Translations under genes and position numbers: made by a program
DNA from: JAKVKY01 sp964293585
GTDB taxonomy: Bacteria; Bacillota; Negativicutes; Acidaminococcales; Acidaminococcaceae
DNA length: 59,651 nucleotides
Assembly: GCA_964293585.1 (NCBI GenBank)
Contig: CAXYYS010000009.1
Coordinates: forward strand, 1 to 59,651
Direction of reading: 5' to 3'
The notes under the pieces: model-generated
Databases searched by the model: none
Told to the model about the DNA's origin: nothing
What the model saw: the letters and a program-made list of their open reading frames with translations, nothing else
Shown here: in pieces, positions 58,823-59,651 of the stretch
How positions within the stretch are numbered: the first letter of the stretch is position 1
Layout of the letters: each line of letters starts with the position of its first letter

Positions 58823-59644
58823 ATGGAAGTAGTTGCCTTTGTGGGACCCAGCGGCAGCGGTAAAAGTCACCGCGCCATCGGCGTCGCCCACAACAATAAT
58901 TGTGATGCCATCATCGACGACGGTCTCCTCATTGAAGGAGCCAAGATCCTGGCAGGCACCTCCGCCAAAAGTGAGACCAGCCGTATCAACGCCGTGCGCC
59001 GCGCCATCTTTATGGAAGACAGCCACGCCCGGGAGGTACGGGAGGCTTTAGCTTTGTCCGATATTCACCGGCTGCTGATCATTGCCACAAGCGATAAGAT
59101 GATTGAAAAGATCATCCACCGCCTGGTGCTGCCCGAACCGGTCAAGACGGTGTACATCACCCAGATTGCCACCAAGCAGGAGATCAAGAACGCCAAAAAG
59201 GCCCGGCTTAAATACGGTAAACATATCGTGCCCGTGCCTACGGTGGAGTTAAAACAACATTTTAGCGGCTATTTCGCCGACCTGCCCTATAACTTATTTT
59301 CCCGCAACAAACATCAGACCGGCGGCGCCTTCCGTTCCATCGTCCGGCCCCAGTTTAGTTACTACGGCAGCCTGCTGATCTCGGACTATGTGATTGAGGA
59401 CATCATCAACCTGATCATGAAAAAAGTCCTGGCTGTAGCTCATGTGAATTATATCCATGTACGCCGGCGCAGCGACGCCCGGGGTATTTCTGTCCACGTG
59501 GAACTGGTTTTGTACTACGGCGTGCAGATTTTTGAGGTGAGCCGCCTCTTACAAAAAAAGATTAAAAGCAGGATTGAATACATGACGGCCATGCAGGTGA
59601 ACAAGGTAAATATTTCCATCCGCAGTCTGGTTTTAAGACAGTAG
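58823..59644 (+). CDS. P-loop NTPase with C-terminal Asp23/Gls24-like domain
   Basis: A 273-residue protein that joins two domains. Residues 1-175 are a P-loop NTPase-like part with Walker A GPSGSGKS (8-15) and IIDDGLLIEGAKIL following. Residues about 185-265 look like an Asp23/Gls24 envelope-stress domain (PQFSYYGSLLISDYVIEDII, VNYIHVRRR, HVELVLYYGVQIFEV). Asp23-like proteins form membrane-associated assemblies; what the ATPase part does is unknown. ATG 58823 has a TAAGGGG site. It lies 9 nt after the PHP gene and ends 7 bases before the window edge. Confidence 0.75.
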   Translation: MEVVAFVGPSGSGKSHRAIGVAHNNNCDAIIDDGLLIEGAKILAGTSAKSETSRINAVRRAIFMEDSHAREVREALALSDIHRLLIIATSDKMIEKIIHRLVLPEPVKTVYITQIATKQEIKNAKKARLKYGKHIVPVPTVELKQHFSGYFADLPYNLFSRNKHQTGGAFRSIVRPQFSYYGSLLISDYVIEDIINLIMKKVLAVAHVNYIHVRRRSDARGISVHVELVLYYGVQIFEVSRLLQKKIKSRIEYMTAMQVNKVNISIRSLVLRQ

Positions 59645-59651
59645 GAAAAAA

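Noticed and set aside
1..59651. Search for CRISPR arrays, tRNA or rRNA genes, transposases and prophage genes
   Set aside because: No regular direct repeats with spacers, no tRNA-like cloverleaf or rRNA sequence and no recombinase or phage protein was recognised in the gene set or spacers.

Overview
The window reads as ordinary chromosome from an anaerobic, diderm Firmicute; Negativicutes (Acidaminococcaceae-like) is my inference. Two AsmA-like envelope proteins point to an outer membrane. At the same time the ireB-ruvX-yrzB-mltG-yrrO order, the single-chain PurL, AddAB, a lysine riboswitch and a dlt operon are Firmicute traits. A six-subunit Ech-type energy-converting [NiFe] hydrogenase with its maturation genes indicates strictly anaerobic, hydrogen-linked metabolism. 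I see no phage, insertion sequence, CRISPR array, rRNA or tRNA.

Layout. 1-1553 (minus): tetrapyrrole genes, hemC (cut by the window edge) and a siroheme/precorrin-2 dehydrogenase. 1796-5382: a FlK-like thioesterase, endonuclease IV, a tandem YegP protein with a small Nif11-like protein, and a solo AsmA-like gene. 5478-11829: addB-addA recombination helicase-nuclease. 11919-18870: ireB, ruvX, a second AsmA-like gene, DUF1292, mltG, a U32 peptidase-family protein, an M24 peptidase and efp. 19103-25032: a DUF2156 protein with a probable ATT start, an Eis-like acetyltransferase and purL. 25189-25452 (minus): a ribbon-helix-helix regulator with tandem operator-like repeats, divergent from an M16C peptidase. 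28582-32898: dltABCD followed by a hidden 48-residue ORF that looks like DltX. 33026-36344: pnp, dut and a 3-methyladenine glycosylase. 36479-47587: echABCDEF-hypABFCDE. 47707-48717 (minus): a BASS-family transporter. 48970-53494: a promoter, lysine riboswitch and terminator, then dapB-asd-lysC-dapA. 53675-59644: two secreted NlpC/P60 hydrolases in tandem, leucyl aminopeptidase, a PHP phosphoesterase and a P-loop/Asp23-like fusion.

How the genes fit together. Much of the window concerns the envelope: AsmA-like proteins, MltG, D-alanylation, diaminopimelate supply and two muropeptide hydrolases. The hydrogenase block is self-contained: its large subunit ends exactly at the C-terminal nickel-ligand motif, so it should need only HypABCDEF and no processing protease, and none is encoded there. 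The points most worth following are the DltX-like ORF in a diderm dlt operon, the ATT-started gene behind a structured leader, the phased repeats over the regulator's promoter, and the Nif11-like small protein. Many starts were moved from the longest open frame to the codon with a Shine-Dalgarno sequence; each entry says where.
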